64,000 nt of DNA from contig NZ_PXYG01000009.1 of NCBI RefSeq assembly GCF_003012775.1, positions 1 to 64,000 of the forward strand. The letters run 5' to 3'. Shown here in pieces: positions 45,504-55,918 of this stretch. The stretch comes from Zobellella endophytica. Lineage in GTDB: Bacteria; Pseudomonadota; Gammaproteobacteria; Enterobacterales; Aeromonadaceae. The notes beneath the pieces were generated by a model that did no database searches, was not told the DNA's origin, and saw nothing but the letters and a program-made list of their open reading frames with translations. The translations under genes were made by a program, and so were the position numbers. Every line of letters starts with the position of its first letter. Positions within the stretch are counted from its first letter, which is position 1.

Positions 45504-45517
45504 TTGATCTACATCAA
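45504..45517 (+). promoter_or_regulatory. Perfect FNR/ANR box
   Basis: TTGATCTACATCAA matches TTGAT-N4-ATCAA exactly. If centred at -41.5, as at class II FNR promoters, transcription would start near 45552, about 43 bases before the downstream start codon. Confidence 0.7.
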
Positions 45518-45534
45518 TCATTTAAAAACAGAAA

Positions 45535-45549
45535 TGATAATAATTATCA
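45535..45549. promoter_or_regulatory. Perfect 7-1-7 Fur box
   Basis: TGATAATAATTATCA is a perfect 7-1-7 inverted repeat identical to the Fur core motif TGATAATNATTATCA, inside a 17-base palindrome. It would cover the -10 region of the promoter implied by the FNR box, a position suited to iron-dependent repression. Confidence 0.72.
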
Positions 45550-45594
45550 TTGTTTTGTTTGAGCTTGATATTCAACCCACCATTCGAGGACACC

Positions 45595-45969
45595 ATGATG
45601 AAACCCCTTCCGCTATCATTATTCTCCGCCCTGCCTTTGCTGCTGGCGGCCCATGTGCAGGCCGATGCGCGGCCGGATCATTACGGGGGGGAACCGGCCG
45701 AGACCCTGACGCAGGCGGTGGCCAACTTCTCAGAATACAACACCAGGCTGGCCGAACTGCTGGTGGGTGAACTGACGCCGGCCGCCCTGAACGAGGTGCA
45801 TCAGCTCACCTACACCCTGGAAAACGCCCTGGCCAAAATAAATGAGGAAACCGCGACCCTGGCACAGACCCTGGAAGAAGTGCATGTCGCCTCCGAGACC
45901 AATCAGCCCCAGGTGGTCAAGGACAGGGGCGAGGCCTATCTCAAGGTGTCCCGTACCCTTGTTCACTGA
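45595..45969 (+). CDS. Small periplasmic DUF6746-like protein
   Basis: 124 aa with a signal peptide (MMKPLPLSLFSALPLLLAAH, then VQADA) and a wholly helical mature part: HYGGEPAETLTQAVANFSEY, ELTPAALNEVHQLTYTLENA, LAQTLEEVHVASETNQP. It fits the DUF6746 type of small exported protein. There is no CxxCH motif, so no sign of covalent heme. The start at 45595 follows GAGGACACC. The promoter combines FNR and Fur motifs, tying it to anaerobic, low-iron conditions. Function unknown; helical-bundle size invites comparison with cytochrome b562-like folds, but no ligands are evident. Confidence 0.78.
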   Translation: MMKPLPLSLFSALPLLLAAHVQADARPDHYGGEPAETLTQAVANFSEYNTRLAELLVGELTPAALNEVHQLTYTLENALAKINEETATLAQTLEEVHVASETNQPQVVKDRGEAYLKVSRTLVH

Positions 45970-46070
45970 GTAATATATCCGGCGTTTTCTGTGGGCCGCC
46001 ATAAGGCCGCCTTCTTTTGTGCCGGGCCTGTACACTTGATGGAAGGATACTCGGGGATGAGGCGATGGCG

Positions 46071-46307
46071 ATGGAAGCGGGTCAGGATTTTCTGTTGTGG
46101 TGCCTGGGGCTCAACTACGGCATTCTGCTGCTCTGGTTTCTGGTGTTCCGTTTTGCCAGGGAGTGGATGCACCGGCTGCACGGGCGCTGGTTCCTCCTTG
46201 CCCCCGAGCAGTTCGATGCCCTCCACTACGCCGCCATGGCGGCGTACAAGATCGGCATATTGCTGTTCAACCTGGTGCCCTGGTTGGCGTTGAAAATGGT
46301 GTTCTAG
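46071..46307 (+). CDS. DUF6868-like small membrane protein
   Basis: 78 aa with two membrane segments (CLGLNYGILLLWFLVF and AAYKIGILLFNLVPWLALKM) linked by a conserved loop WMHRLHGRWFLLAPEQFDAL. The ATG at 46071 lies 8 bases after GAGG; an ATG at 46065 is too close. Similar small proteins are widespread in marine proteobacteria without known function. It is convergent with fldB, 4 bases apart, and may share the upstream FNR/Fur promoter. Confidence 0.75.
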   Translation: MEAGQDFLLWCLGLNYGILLLWFLVFRFAREWMHRLHGRWFLLAPEQFDALHYAAMAAYKIGILLFNLVPWLALKMVF

Positions 46308-46311
46308 GCCA

Positions 46312-46827
46312 TTACAGCGCGGCAATTTCTTCCAGTATCTGGGCTACCCAGGCCTGGATGCGGGCGTCGGTGTCGTCGTACTGGTTGGCCTCGTCCAGCG
46401 ACAGGCCGACAAAATAGCGGCCGTCGTCGGTGAGCGCCTTGGAGGCCTCGAACTCGTAGCCCTGGTTGGGCCAGTAGCCCACCAGGGTGGCGCCGCGGGC
46501 GGCCACCTTGTCGTGCAGCAGGCCGAGGGCGTCCTGGAACCATTCGCCGTAGCCCAGCTGATCGCCCATGCCGAACAGGGCCACCACCCGGCCTTCCAGC
46601 TCCAACTGGTCCACCTCGTCCCAGTGGGATTCCCAGTCTTCCTGCAGTTCGCCGAAATCCCAGGTGGAGATGCCGAAGATCAGTATGGGGTAGTCTTGGG
46701 CGCGCTTGAGCGGCACATCCTTGATATTATGCAGATCGACCAGCTCGGCGCCGAGCTGGTCGCGAATTTTCTCGGCGGCCATCTCGGTGTAGCAGGTGGT
46801 GGAGCCGTAAAAGAGACCGATATTCAT
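46312..46827 (-). CDS. fldB: Flavodoxin FldB
   Basis: 171 aa. The FMN phosphate loop [12 protein letters not shown], with the aromatic loops [12 protein letters not shown] and [12 protein letters not shown], matches FldB rather than FldA. It carries electrons to reductive enzymes and is often induced by redox stress. It diverges from xerD, as in E. coli. Confidence 0.93.
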   Translation of the reverse strand: MNIGLFYGSTTCYTEMAAEKIRDQLGAELVDLHNIKDVPLKRAQDYPILIFGISTWDFGELQEDWESHWDEVDQLELEGRVVALFGMGDQLGYGEWFQDALGLLHDKVAARGATLVGYWPNQGYEFEASKALTDDGRYFVGLSLDEANQYDDTDARIQAWVAQILEEIAAL

Positions 46828-46902
46828 GGGGTTCCGTCATCTCAACTGACAATGGCCCTATCATAACAGAAGCCCGCGCGCAGGGCAGATCCCGGAGTAA
46901 CC

Positions 46903-47790
46903 ATGAGCCATCCCCTGGTGGAACAATTCGTCGATGCCCTCTGGCTGGAGAAGGGGCTGTCCGACAACACCCTGGCCTCCTACCGCAGTGATCTGACCCA
47001 CTTCGCCGCCTGGCTGGACGGCGAGGGTGGCAGCCTGCTGGCGGTGGACGGCCTCACCTTGCAGCAGTACCTGGCACACCGGCTGGATCTGGGCTTCAAG
47101 GCCAGCAGCACGGCGCGCATGCTGAGCGTGCTGCGCCGTTTCTTCCAGTACCTGCACCGGGAGCAGTTGCGCGCCGACGATCCCAGCGTGCTGATCGCCG
47201 GCCCCAAGCAGCCCAAGCGGCTGCCCAAGGATCTGAGCGAGCAACAGGTGTCCAATCTGCTGCAGGCGCCGGAGGTGGGCGACCCCCTGGAGCTGCGCGA
47301 CAAGGCCATGCTGGAGCTGCTCTATGCCACCGGCTTGCGGGTGAGCGAGCTGGTAAGCCTGTCGATGGAGAGCGTCAGCCTGCGCCAGGGCCTGGTGCGG
47401 GTGACCGGCAAGGGTAACAAGGAGCGGCTGGTGCCCATGGGCGAGGAGGCGCTGTACTGGCTGACCACCTATTTCAAGGAGGCGCGGCCTGTGCTGCTGG
47501 GCGAGCAGCCGTCGGACGTGGTATTCCCCTCGCGCCGGGCCCGGCAGATGACCCGCCAGACCTTCTGGCACCGCATCAAGCATTATGCCCTGCGCGCCGG
47601 CATCACCATGGAGCTGTCGCCCCACACCCTGCGCCACGCCTTCGCCACCCACCTGCTCAACCACGGCGCCGACCTGCGGGTGGTGCAGCTGCTGCTGGGC
47701 CATTCGGACCTGTCCACCACCCAGATCTATACCCATGTGGCCACCCACCGGCTCAACGCCCTGCACGAACAGCATCATCCCAGGGGATAA
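46903..47790 (+). CDS. xerD: Site-specific tyrosine recombinase XerD
   Basis: 295 aa. N-terminal SAM-like domain, then the catalytic set: Arg in ATGLRVSELVSL, Lys in VTGKGNKERLVPM, HTLRHAFATHLL, LLGHSDLSTTQIY with the nucleophile Tyr. With XerC it resolves chromosome dimers at dif. In E. coli dsbC follows; here recJ follows directly after a repeat-filled gap. Confidence 0.96.
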   Translation: MSHPLVEQFVDALWLEKGLSDNTLASYRSDLTHFAAWLDGEGGSLLAVDGLTLQQYLAHRLDLGFKASSTARMLSVLRRFFQYLHREQLRADDPSVLIAGPKQPKRLPKDLSEQQVSNLLQAPEVGDPLELRDKAMLELLYATGLRVSELVSLSMESVSLRQGLVRVTGKGNKERLVPMGEEALYWLTTYFKEARPVLLGEQPSDVVFPSRRARQMTRQTFWHRIKHYALRAGITMELSPHTLRHAFATHLLNHGADLRVVQLLLGHSDLSTTQIYTHVATHRLNALHEQHHPRG

Positions 47791-47800
47791 CCGCCTGCGG

Positions 47801-47975
47801 CGGAGCTGGAAGCCGTAAGCGATAAGCTGGAAGCCTGAAGGCGTGATTTATTGATGCAGCATTATGCCTGCAAATTTTGTTCGAGTGCGGACGCCGCCTA
47901 ATCGTCAGCACAATTCGGGATCAACATTCCACTCCTCTTATAGCTTCAAGCTTATCGCTTCCGGCTCTGTCTGCG
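47801..47975. repeat. Long imperfect inverted repeat of the GCTTCCAGCTT family
   Basis: Arms 47801-47834 (CGGAGCTGGAAGCCGTAAGC, continuing GATAAGCTGGAAGC) and 47941-47975 (TAGCTTCAAGCTTATCGCTT, continuing CCGGCTCTGTCTGCGG) are inverted and enclose ~105 AT-richer bases. It occupies the xerD-recJ gap where dsbC would be expected. No gene was seen in the enclosed part. Confidence 0.65.
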
Positions 47976-48042
47976 GTGGGTCGTTGCAAATTTCCCCCGG
48001 CGCGGTTAGTGTGGTCGGCTCGTTTAAAAAACAAGTCAGCCC

Positions 48043-49776
48043 ATGTCCGCCCGTTCCCGATTGCCCATCCGCCGGCGTGAAGCCGCGCCCCATCAGTTGC
48101 CCGCCGACCTTTCTCCCCTGCTGCAGCGGCTCTATGCCAGCCGCGGCGTGGTGCTGCCCGAGCAGCTCAACCTGCAGGCCGGTGCCCTGCTCAAGCCCGG
48201 CTTCAAGGGCATGGCCGAGGCGGTGCGGCTGCTGGAGCTGGCCCTGGGGGATCAGCGCAGCATACTGATAGTGGGCGATTTCGACTGCGACGGCGCCACC
48301 AGCTCGGCGCTGATGGTGCACGGCCTGCGCGCCATGGGCGCACAGCGGGTCGGCTACCTGGTGCCCAACCGTTTCGACTACGGCTACGGCCTGAGTCCCC
48401 AAGTGGTGGAAGAGGCGGTGGCCCTGGGCGCCGAGCTGCTGATCACCGTGGACAACGGCATTTCCAGCATCCTGGGGGTGGCGGCGGCCAGGGCGGCAGG
48501 CATGCAGGTGATCGTTACCGATCACCACCTGCCCGGCGAGGAAACGCCCGAGGCGGACGCCATCGTCAACCCCAACCAACATGGCTGTGACTTTCCTTCC
48601 AAGAACCTGGCCGGGGTCGGGGTGGCCTTCTACCTGCTGCTGGCGCTACGTTCGGCGCTGAGCGAGCACGGTTGGTTCGAGAAGCAGGGGATCAGGGCGC
48701 CCAACATGGCGGATTACCTGGATCTGGTGGCGCTTGGCACGGTGGCGGACGTGGTGGCGTTGGACGGCAACAACCGGGTGCTGGTGCACCAGGGCCTGCA
48801 GCGGATGCGCGCCGGCCGGCTCCGGCCCGGCATCCAGGCGTTGATCGACATTTCCGGCCGCAACCAGGCGCGGATGGCGGCCTCGGATCTCGGTTTTGCC
48901 CTCGGCCCCCGGCTCAACGCCGTGGGCCGGCTCGACGACATGTCGATGGGGGTGGCCTGCCTGCTCAGCGACAGCCTGGACGAGGCGCGCCGGCTGGCGG
49001 CGCTGATGGATGAGCTCAACCGGGAACGCAAGGCCATCGAAGCCAGCATGCAGCAGGAGGCGCTGGCCAGCCTGGCCCGGGTGCGCATCGATGACGGCGA
49101 GCTGCCCGCCGGCCTGGTGCTGCATCAGGACGACTGGCACCAGGGAGTGGTGGGGCTGGTGGCCTCGCGCATCAAGGAACGCTACTTCCGCCCGGTGATC
49201 GCCTTCGCCGAGGCGGGGGAGGACGAGCTCAAGGGCTCGGGCCGCTCCATTCCCGGGGTACACCTACGGGATCTGCTGGAGGCCATCAACAGCCGCCACC
49301 CGGGCCTCATCACCAAGTTCGGCGGCCATGCCATGGCGGCGGGGCTGTCGTTGACCAAGGCGGCGCTGGCCCCGTTCAAGGCGGCGTTCGAGCAGGTGGT
49401 GGACGAATGGGTCAGCCCCGAGCTGCTGGCCGGGGAAATCCTGAGCGATGGCGAACTGGCAGTACAGGAGCTGACCCTGGAGCTGGCCGAGCAGTTGCGC
49501 TTCGCCGGCCCCTGGGGCCAGGCCTTTCCCGAGCCCCTGTTCGATGGCGAGTTCCGCATCATCCAGCAGCGGCTGGTGGGGGAGAAGCACCTCAAGCTGG
49601 TGCTGAGCCCGGATGAGGGGAAAACCATTTTCGACGCCATCGCCTTCAACGTGGATCTGGGTGTCTGGCCCAATGCCGCCATTCAGAAGGTGGAGCTGGC
49701 CTACAAGCTGGATGTCAACGAATGGAAGGGGCGGCGCCAGCTGCAACTGCTGGTGGAGCAGCTGGCTCCGTTGTAG
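48043..49776 (+). CDS. recJ: Single-stranded-DNA-specific exonuclease RecJ
   Basis: 577 aa DHH-family nuclease: VGDFDCDGATSSALM (motif I), TVDNGISS, VTDHHLPGE (motif III DHH), and the DHHA1 part with GRSIPGVHLRDLLE and GGHAMAAGLSL. It degrades single-stranded DNA 5' to 3' in recombination and repair. The Shine-Dalgarno before 48043 is weak, but the N-terminus aligns with the family. Confidence 0.95.
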   Translation: MSARSRLPIRRREAAPHQLPADLSPLLQRLYASRGVVLPEQLNLQAGALLKPGFKGMAEAVRLLELALGDQRSILIVGDFDCDGATSSALMVHGLRAMGAQRVGYLVPNRFDYGYGLSPQVVEEAVALGAELLITVDNGISSILGVAAARAAGMQVIVTDHHLPGEETPEADAIVNPNQHGCDFPSKNLAGVGVAFYLLLALRSALSEHGWFEKQGIRAPNMADYLDLVALGTVADVVALDGNNRVLVHQGLQRMRAGRLRPGIQALIDISGRNQARMAASDLGFALGPRLNAVGRLDDMSMGVACLLSDSLDEARRLAALMDELNRERKAIEASMQQEALASLARVRIDDGELPAGLVLHQDDWHQGVVGLVASRIKERYFRPVIAFAEAGEDELKGSGRSIPGVHLRDLLEAINSRHPGLITKFGGHAMAAGLSLTKAALAPFKAAFEQVVDEWVSPELLAGEILSDGELAVQELTLELAEQLRFAGPWGQAFPEPLFDGEFRIIQQRLVGEKHLKLVLSPDEGKTIFDAIAFNVDLGVWPNAAIQKVELAYKLDVNEWKGRRQLQLLVEQLAPL

Positions 49777-49868
49777 GGCCGACGCCGTTATATAAGAAAG
49801 GGATTTTTATGGAGCTTTTTGGCCGATCTCTTCGGTCAGGACAACGTCCATCGTCTGTTTTTCCAGAT

Positions 49869-49926
49869 CTCTCCCACGAAGGCGGAGATCCATGAAAGAT
49901 TGCACTGGACTCCCGCCTTCGTGAGA
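49869..49926. repeat. REP-like inverted pair
   Basis: CTCTCCCACGAAGGCGGAGA (from 49869) and TGGACTCCCGCCTTCGTGAG (from 49906) are inverted copies of the tip also seen at 10327-10351. They lie in the 374-base gap between convergent recJ and the chemoreceptor. Confidence 0.65.
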
Positions 49927-49973
49927 GTGATCACAGCGATTCGACGCTTTATCAGCCAACACCCAGGCCAAAA

Positions 49974-50064
49974 CAGGCGGACAAAGGGAACGGCTCCGCC
50001 GACCGTCACAGGGGGCGGGTGTCATCTCCCTCAGCGTGTCGGCGGAGTTGGTCCTTTGCCGGCC
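49974..50064 (+). repeat. Structured intergenic element, copy B (inner-deleted)
   Basis: Both outer arms are present, CAGGCGGACAAAGGGAACGG and GTCGGCGGAGTTGGTCCTTT, but the inner hairpins of copy C are replaced by a short CCGTCACAGGGGGCGGGTGT and TCATCT. The element is ~90 bp here against ~195 bp for the full copy, which looks like an internal deletion derivative. Confidence 0.75.
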
Positions 50065-50100
50065 CATACCTGTAGAGCAAACGACTTTGTCATCAAGCTG

Positions 50101-50125
50101 AAAGGGCCCGCTCGGGCCCTTTTGC
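50101..50125. terminator. Bidirectional hairpin terminator between recJ side and chemoreceptor
   Basis: AAAGGGCCCG/CGGGCCCTTT with a two-base loop. TTT is part of the stem on both strands, and the plus strand adds one more T. It lies 26 bases beyond the chemoreceptor stop. Confidence 0.65.
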
Positions 50126-50150
50126 GTTATTCCGTAAACACCGGTGACGG

Positions 50151-52031
50151 TTACAGGGTAAAGGCGCTGACCAGGCCGTTCAGCTCGCCCGCTTGCTTGT
50201 GCAGATCCTTCGACTGCTGCAGGGACTGGGTCGCATCCTCGGCCAGCTCGTCGGCCACGTCCTTGATGGCGGTGGTGTTCTGGGTGATTTCCCCGGTCAC
50301 CTGGCTCTGCTCTTCCGCCGCGGTGGCGATCTGGCTGGCCATGTCCGAAATCAGCCCCACGGCGGCGGTGATCTCCGCCAGCGCCTGGGCGGCGGCCTCG
50401 GCGTCTTCCACGCTCAGATCCGCCAGATGGCGGCTGGTGTCCATCAGCTTCACCGCTTCGCTGGTGGCCTGCTGCAGGGTGCTGATGGTGTCCTGGATTT
50501 CCTCGGTGGAGGCGTGGGTCCGCTGGGACAGTACCCGCACCTCGTCCGCCACCACCGCAAAGCCGCGACCCTGCTCGCCGGCCCGGGCCGCTTCGATGGC
50601 GGCATTCAGCGCCAACAGGTTGGTCTGCTCGGCAATGCCCTGGATGGTGGCCAGTACGCTGGAAATTTCCCTGGCGTGCTGATCCAGGCGCACTATCACC
50701 GAGGCCGCGTCGGCCATTTCCCGGGCCAGGGACTGGATGGAATCCCGGGTCTTGTGTACCAGTTGCTTGCCCTGCTCGGTGCTGGCCGAGGACTGCTGGG
50801 CGGCGGTGGCGGTGTGCTCGGCGTTATTGGCGATCTCCTGGGTGGCAGAGGCCATTTCGGTCACCGCCGTGGCCACCATGGCTACTTCCTGCTGCTGACG
50901 GCCCAGCTCGGTTACCGTCTGATTGACGCGCACCGAGGCCTGCTCGGCGTTGCTGCCCAGGTGTCCGGCCTGGCTGCGGATCTGGCGGATCAGCTCTGCC
51001 TGGCTGTCGACGAAGCGATTGAAGTTGGCGGCGAGCTGGCCCACTTCATCCTTGCTGTAGAGTTCGATACGCTGGGTGAGATCCCCCCGGCCGTCGGCTA
51101 TCTGGGCCAGGGCACGGGAGACCCTGAGCAGGGGCGCCAGCAGCACCTGTACCAGCAGGCCGATCAGCACCACGGCGGCGACGATCACCAGGGCAGCCAG
51201 GCCCAGTTGTTGCCACAGCAGGGTGGTGAGTGGGGCTTCCAGCGCGGCCTTGTCGAGCACGAACAGCAATTGCCAGTCGCTGCCTGGCACCGTCTGGGCA
51301 TGGACCAGCTTGTCTTCTCCATTCAGCACCACCGGATGCAGGGCGTTGCCCTGCTGCCAGCGAGCCAGGTTGGCGGCGGACAAAGCCTGATCCAGGCGGG
51401 TGGCGGTCTGCAGTACCCGGGCTTCATCCCGGTGGGCGATCAGGGTACCGTTTTTATCGAGCATCATGGCGTAGCCCCGGGCGGGCAGGCGGATGGCGTT
51501 GATGTCGTCGATCAGGCTGGTGATGGCCACATCACCGCCGATCACCCCGGCCAGGCGGCCGCTTTGCTGTACCGGCTGGGCCAGAGTCACCACCAGCACC
51601 TTATAGGCGGCATCCAGGTAGGGAGCGGTGACGATACTTCTGTTGTCCCTCTGGGCCTGTTGGTACCAAGGACGACTGCGAGGGTCGTAACCGGTGCGAT
51701 CGATATGGGGATCGCTGTCGTGCATCACGCCTTCGGTCGTGCCGTAAAAGCCGAGCTGGAAATCACCGGCCTCTTGCACCAGTTGCAGGGGAGAGAGGGG
51801 GTTGTCTCCCAGCTGTTTGGCGGCGGCGCTCAGCATGGTCTGGCGGCTGCCCAGCCACTCGGCCACCTTGTCGGCTTCTTTCTGCGCCAGGCCGGACACC
51901 AGCTGTTCGCTGTCCTGATACAACTGGTGTTTCATGTCCCGAAAGCCGAGGCCGCTGAGGATCAGGGCGGTGATAACAATGGTAGCGATAAAACTTAACA
52001 GAATCTTGTGCTTTAATTTTAATTTGTTCAC
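50151..52031 (-). CDS. Methyl-accepting chemotaxis protein with dCache sensor
   Basis: 626 aa. N-terminal membrane segment, a ~240-residue periplasmic double-Cache domain, a second membrane segment ([20 protein letters not shown]), HAMP, then a long signalling domain with the hairpin tip [20 protein letters not shown]. The sensor contains [24 protein letters not shown] and IGGDVAI, the arrangement of amino-acid- or organic-acid-binding Cache receptors. No CheB/CheR tether peptide is seen at the C-terminus. The ligand cannot be named. The next gene upstream (prfB) is divergent, with a 199-base gap. Confidence 0.93.
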   Translation of the reverse strand: MNKLKLKHKILLSFIATIVITALILSGLGFRDMKHQLYQDSEQLVSGLAQKEADKVAEWLGSRQTMLSAAAKQLGDNPLSPLQLVQEAGDFQLGFYGTTEGVMHDSDPHIDRTGYDPRSRPWYQQAQRDNRSIVTAPYLDAAYKVLVVTLAQPVQQSGRLAGVIGGDVAITSLIDDINAIRLPARGYAMMLDKNGTLIAHRDEARVLQTATRLDQALSAANLARWQQGNALHPVVLNGEDKLVHAQTVPGSDWQLLFVLDKAALEAPLTTLLWQQLGLAALVIVAAVVLIGLLVQVLLAPLLRVSRALAQIADGRGDLTQRIELYSKDEVGQLAANFNRFVDSQAELIRQIRSQAGHLGSNAEQASVRVNQTVTELGRQQQEVAMVATAVTEMASATQEIANNAEHTATAAQQSSASTEQGKQLVHKTRDSIQSLAREMADAASVIVRLDQHAREISSVLATIQGIAEQTNLLALNAAIEAARAGEQGRGFAVVADEVRVLSQRTHASTEEIQDTISTLQQATSEAVKLMDTSRHLADLSVEDAEAAAQALAEITAAVGLISDMASQIATAAEEQSQVTGEITQNTTAIKDVADELAEDATQSLQQSKDLHKQAGELNGLVSAFTL

Positions 52032-52230
52032 GTTTTTAATTCTGGTTGTGTGGTTGATTCATTATATCGACGGCTGTTTCAAAAAAATTAATTGAAACTA
52101 AATATCGAACGTCGCTCGAAATATGGCCACTCCCTGCTGCGTTCAGGCCCGGCTTTCGGTAGAATAAGCGCCCTGATTTTGGCGAGCCGCCAAACACACT
52201 CACTCAGTACAACAGAGAGTCTGTCGACCC

Positions 52231-53329
52231 ATGTTTGAAGTAAACCCTGTGTACAACAAACTCAAGGAGCTGTCTGAACGGGCACAGCTTCTTAGGGGGT
52301 ACCTTTGACTACGATGCCAAGAAAGAGCGTCTGGAAGAGGTAAACGCCGAGCTGGAACAGCCGGATGTATGGAACCAGCCCGAGCGAGCCCAGGCACTGG
52401 GTAAGGAAAGGGCTGCCCTGGAAGGGGTGGTGACCACCCTGGAAGAGCTGGATCAGGGCATCGAGGACATCGGTGGCCTGGTCGAGCTGGCGGTGGAAGA
52501 AGAAGACGAAGACACCTTCGAGGAGTCCAAGGCCGATCTGGACACGCTGGAGAAGAAACTGGCCGATCTGGAGTTTCGCCGCATGTTCGCCGGCGAGCAC
52601 GACGGTTCCGACTGCTACCTGGACCTGCAGGCCGGCTCCGGCGGTACCGAAGCCCAGGACTGGTGCAACATGGTGTTGCGCATGTACCTGCGCTGGGGCG
52701 AAGCCCGCGGCTTCAAGAGCGAGATCATCGAACTGTCCGAAGGGGAAGTGGCCGGCATCAAGTCCGCCACCGTCAGGTTCAGCGGTGAATACGCCTTCGG
52801 CTGGCTGCGCACCGAATCCGGCGTGCACCGGCTGGTGCGCAAGTCGCCGTTCGACTCCGGCGGCCGTCGCCACACCTCCTTCTGCTCCGCCTTCGTGTAT
52901 CCGGAAATCGACGACGACATCGAGATCGAGATCAACCCGGCGGACTTGCGGGTCGACACCTACCGCGCCTCCGGCGCCGGTGGCCAGCACGTCAACCGAA
53001 CCGACTCGGCGGTGCGGATCACCCACGAGCCCACCGGCATAGTGGTGCAGTGCCAGAACGACCGCTCCCAGCACAAGAACCGGGATCAGGCGATGAAGCA
53101 GCTGAAGGCCAAGTTGTACGAGCTGGAGCTGCAGAAGCAGAACGCCGAGAAACAGGCGATGGAAGACAGCAAGTCCGACATCGGCTGGGGCAGCCAGATC
53201 CGTTCCTACGTGCTGGACGACGCCCGCATCAAGGACCTGCGCACCGGGGTCGAAACCCGCAACACCCAGTCGGTGCTGGACGGCGACCTGGACAAGTTTA
53301 TCGAAGCCAGCCTCAAGTCTGGGCTGTAA
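52231..53329 (+). CDS. prfB: Peptide chain release factor 2 (programmed +1 frameshift)
   Basis: 365 aa when read as 52231-52305 joined to 52307-53329, the same length as E. coli RF2. The first 25 codons end in CTT TGA; a +1 shift skips one T to continue GAC. The second frame includes [10 protein letters not shown] and the catalytic GGQ loop in [14 protein letters not shown]; the stop-codon tripeptide region reads [15 protein letters not shown]. It releases peptides at UGA and UAA, and low RF2 favours the frameshift. An ATG at 52427 is internal, not a true start. lysS follows after 56 bases. Confidence 0.96.
52294..52309 (+). other. RF2 programmed frameshift site
   Basis: AGGGGG, then TAC, then CTTTGAC: an internal Shine-Dalgarno-like stimulator three bases before the CTT slip codon and in-frame TGA stop. 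It differs from the E. coli site by a single base (TAC for TAT). Confidence 0.97.
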
Positions 53330-53385
53330 TTCCCCGGCCCTGGCGGGCAGAAGGGCTCAAAACAAGATTCAAACAAGGCTTAATC

Positions 53386-54870
<1,485 letters not shown>

Positions 54871-54897
54871 GCCCGGGCGTGCTCCAGGATAGTTCAA

Positions 54898-54921
54898 AGC
54901 CGGTCATCGACCGGCTTTTTT
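54898..54921 (+). terminator. Intrinsic terminator after lysS
   Basis: AGCCGGTC/GACCGGCT around ATC is followed by TTTTT, 27 bases past the lysS stop. It ends the prfB-lysS unit before the convergent eutC. Confidence 0.92.
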
Positions 54922-54935
54922 GTTTCTGGGATGGC

Positions 54936-55880
54936 TCAGCCACCCAGGCGGGTGGCGGTGTAGTTGGCGATGGCGGTGTCCTGGACCCCGGTGCCGCTCA
55001 GATCGCAGACGGTGATCTGGTCGGGCGCGGTGCGCAGGGGCAGCGCCTCGGCAATCACCTGGCCCAGCTCATGGACCTGTTTGGTAAAGGAGCCGGGGAA
55101 GTGGTGCAGCTCGCCGATGGTTTCCGACTGGCTGCGCCTGTCCACCACCAGCACGTCGGCATTGGCCAGTATCGCCGGCTCCAGCTCGTGCTTGTGGCCG
55201 TTGTCCGAGCCCATGGCGGTCACGTGGGTGCCGGGAAGCAGGTCGGCCCAATGCAGCACCGGGCTGGACGCCGGCGTGGTGGTCACCACGATGTCGGCCC
55301 GGGCGCAGGCGGAGGCCGCGCTCTGGTGCAGGGTCACCGGCAGGCCGTATTTATGCTCCATGGTGTTCTGGTAGGCGAGCATGCTGTCGGTGTTGCGGGC
55401 AAACACGTGCACTTCCCGGATCGGGCGCACCAGCCCCAGGGCCGCTACCTGCAGTTCGGCCTGCAGGCCGGCGCCGATCACCGCCACCGAGCCGCTGTCC
55501 GGCCGCGACAGATGTTTGGCGGCGATGGCGCCGGCCAGGGCGGTGCGGATGTCGGTGAGGTAACCTTCGTCGAACAGCACCGAGTCCACCACCCCGGTTT
55601 TGGCCGAAAACAGTATCATCAGGCCGTTGAGGCTGGGCAGGCCCAACTGGGGGTTGTCGAAAAAGCCGGAACTTATCTTGAGGGCGAACCGTTCCTGGCC
55701 GCGGATATGGGCGGTCTTGACGTCCACTTCGCCGTTGCTCTCGCCGATGTTCATGCTGAGTACCGGCGGCATGGTGACCTCGCCCCGGCCCAGGGCGGCG
55801 AAACCGGCTTCCACCGCCGCCAGGGCCTCGTCGGTCAGGCCGGTGACCTCGGTGATCTGCGCCTTATGATAAATCTTCAT
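54936..55880 (-). CDS. eutC: Ectoine utilization protein EutC (ornithine cyclodeaminase/mu-crystallin family)
   Basis: 314 aa. The NAD(P)-binding signature VAVIGAGLQAELQVAALGLV (residue ~130) and substrate-side KISSGFFDNP and DEGYLTDIRTALAGA are those of the cyclodeaminase family. In ectoine clusters EutABC convert hydroxyectoine to ectoine. The ATG at 55880 follows GGAG at seven bases; a TTG at 55892 overlaps that site. It is 38 bases after eutB. No eutA is in the window. Confidence 0.87.
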   Translation of the reverse strand: MKIYHKAQITEVTGLTDEALAAVEAGFAALGRGEVTMPPVLSMNIGESNGEVDVKTAHIRGQERFALKISSGFFDNPQLGLPSLNGLMILFSAKTGVVDSVLFDEGYLTDIRTALAGAIAAKHLSRPDSGSVAVIGAGLQAELQVAALGLVRPIREVHVFARNTDSMLAYQNTMEHKYGLPVTLHQSAASACARADIVVTTTPASSPVLHWADLLPGTHVTAMGSDNGHKHELEPAILANADVLVVDRRSQSETIGELHHFPGSFTKQVHELGQVIAEALPLRTAPDQITVCDLSGTGVQDTAIANYTATRLGG

Positions 55881-55918
55881 GTTTTGCTCCAAAGCGGAAT
55901 GTCCCGATGGGGGGGCGG

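Noticed and set aside
52032-52230. Sigma-28 flagellar promoter for the chemoreceptor
   Set aside because: A GCCG-like element is present, but the spacing and -35 part do not match TAAA-N15-GCCGATAA.
52427-53329. prfB as a simple ORF starting at 52427
   Set aside because: It lacks the N-terminal domain. The frameshift site at 52294-52309 joins the proper start at 52231.
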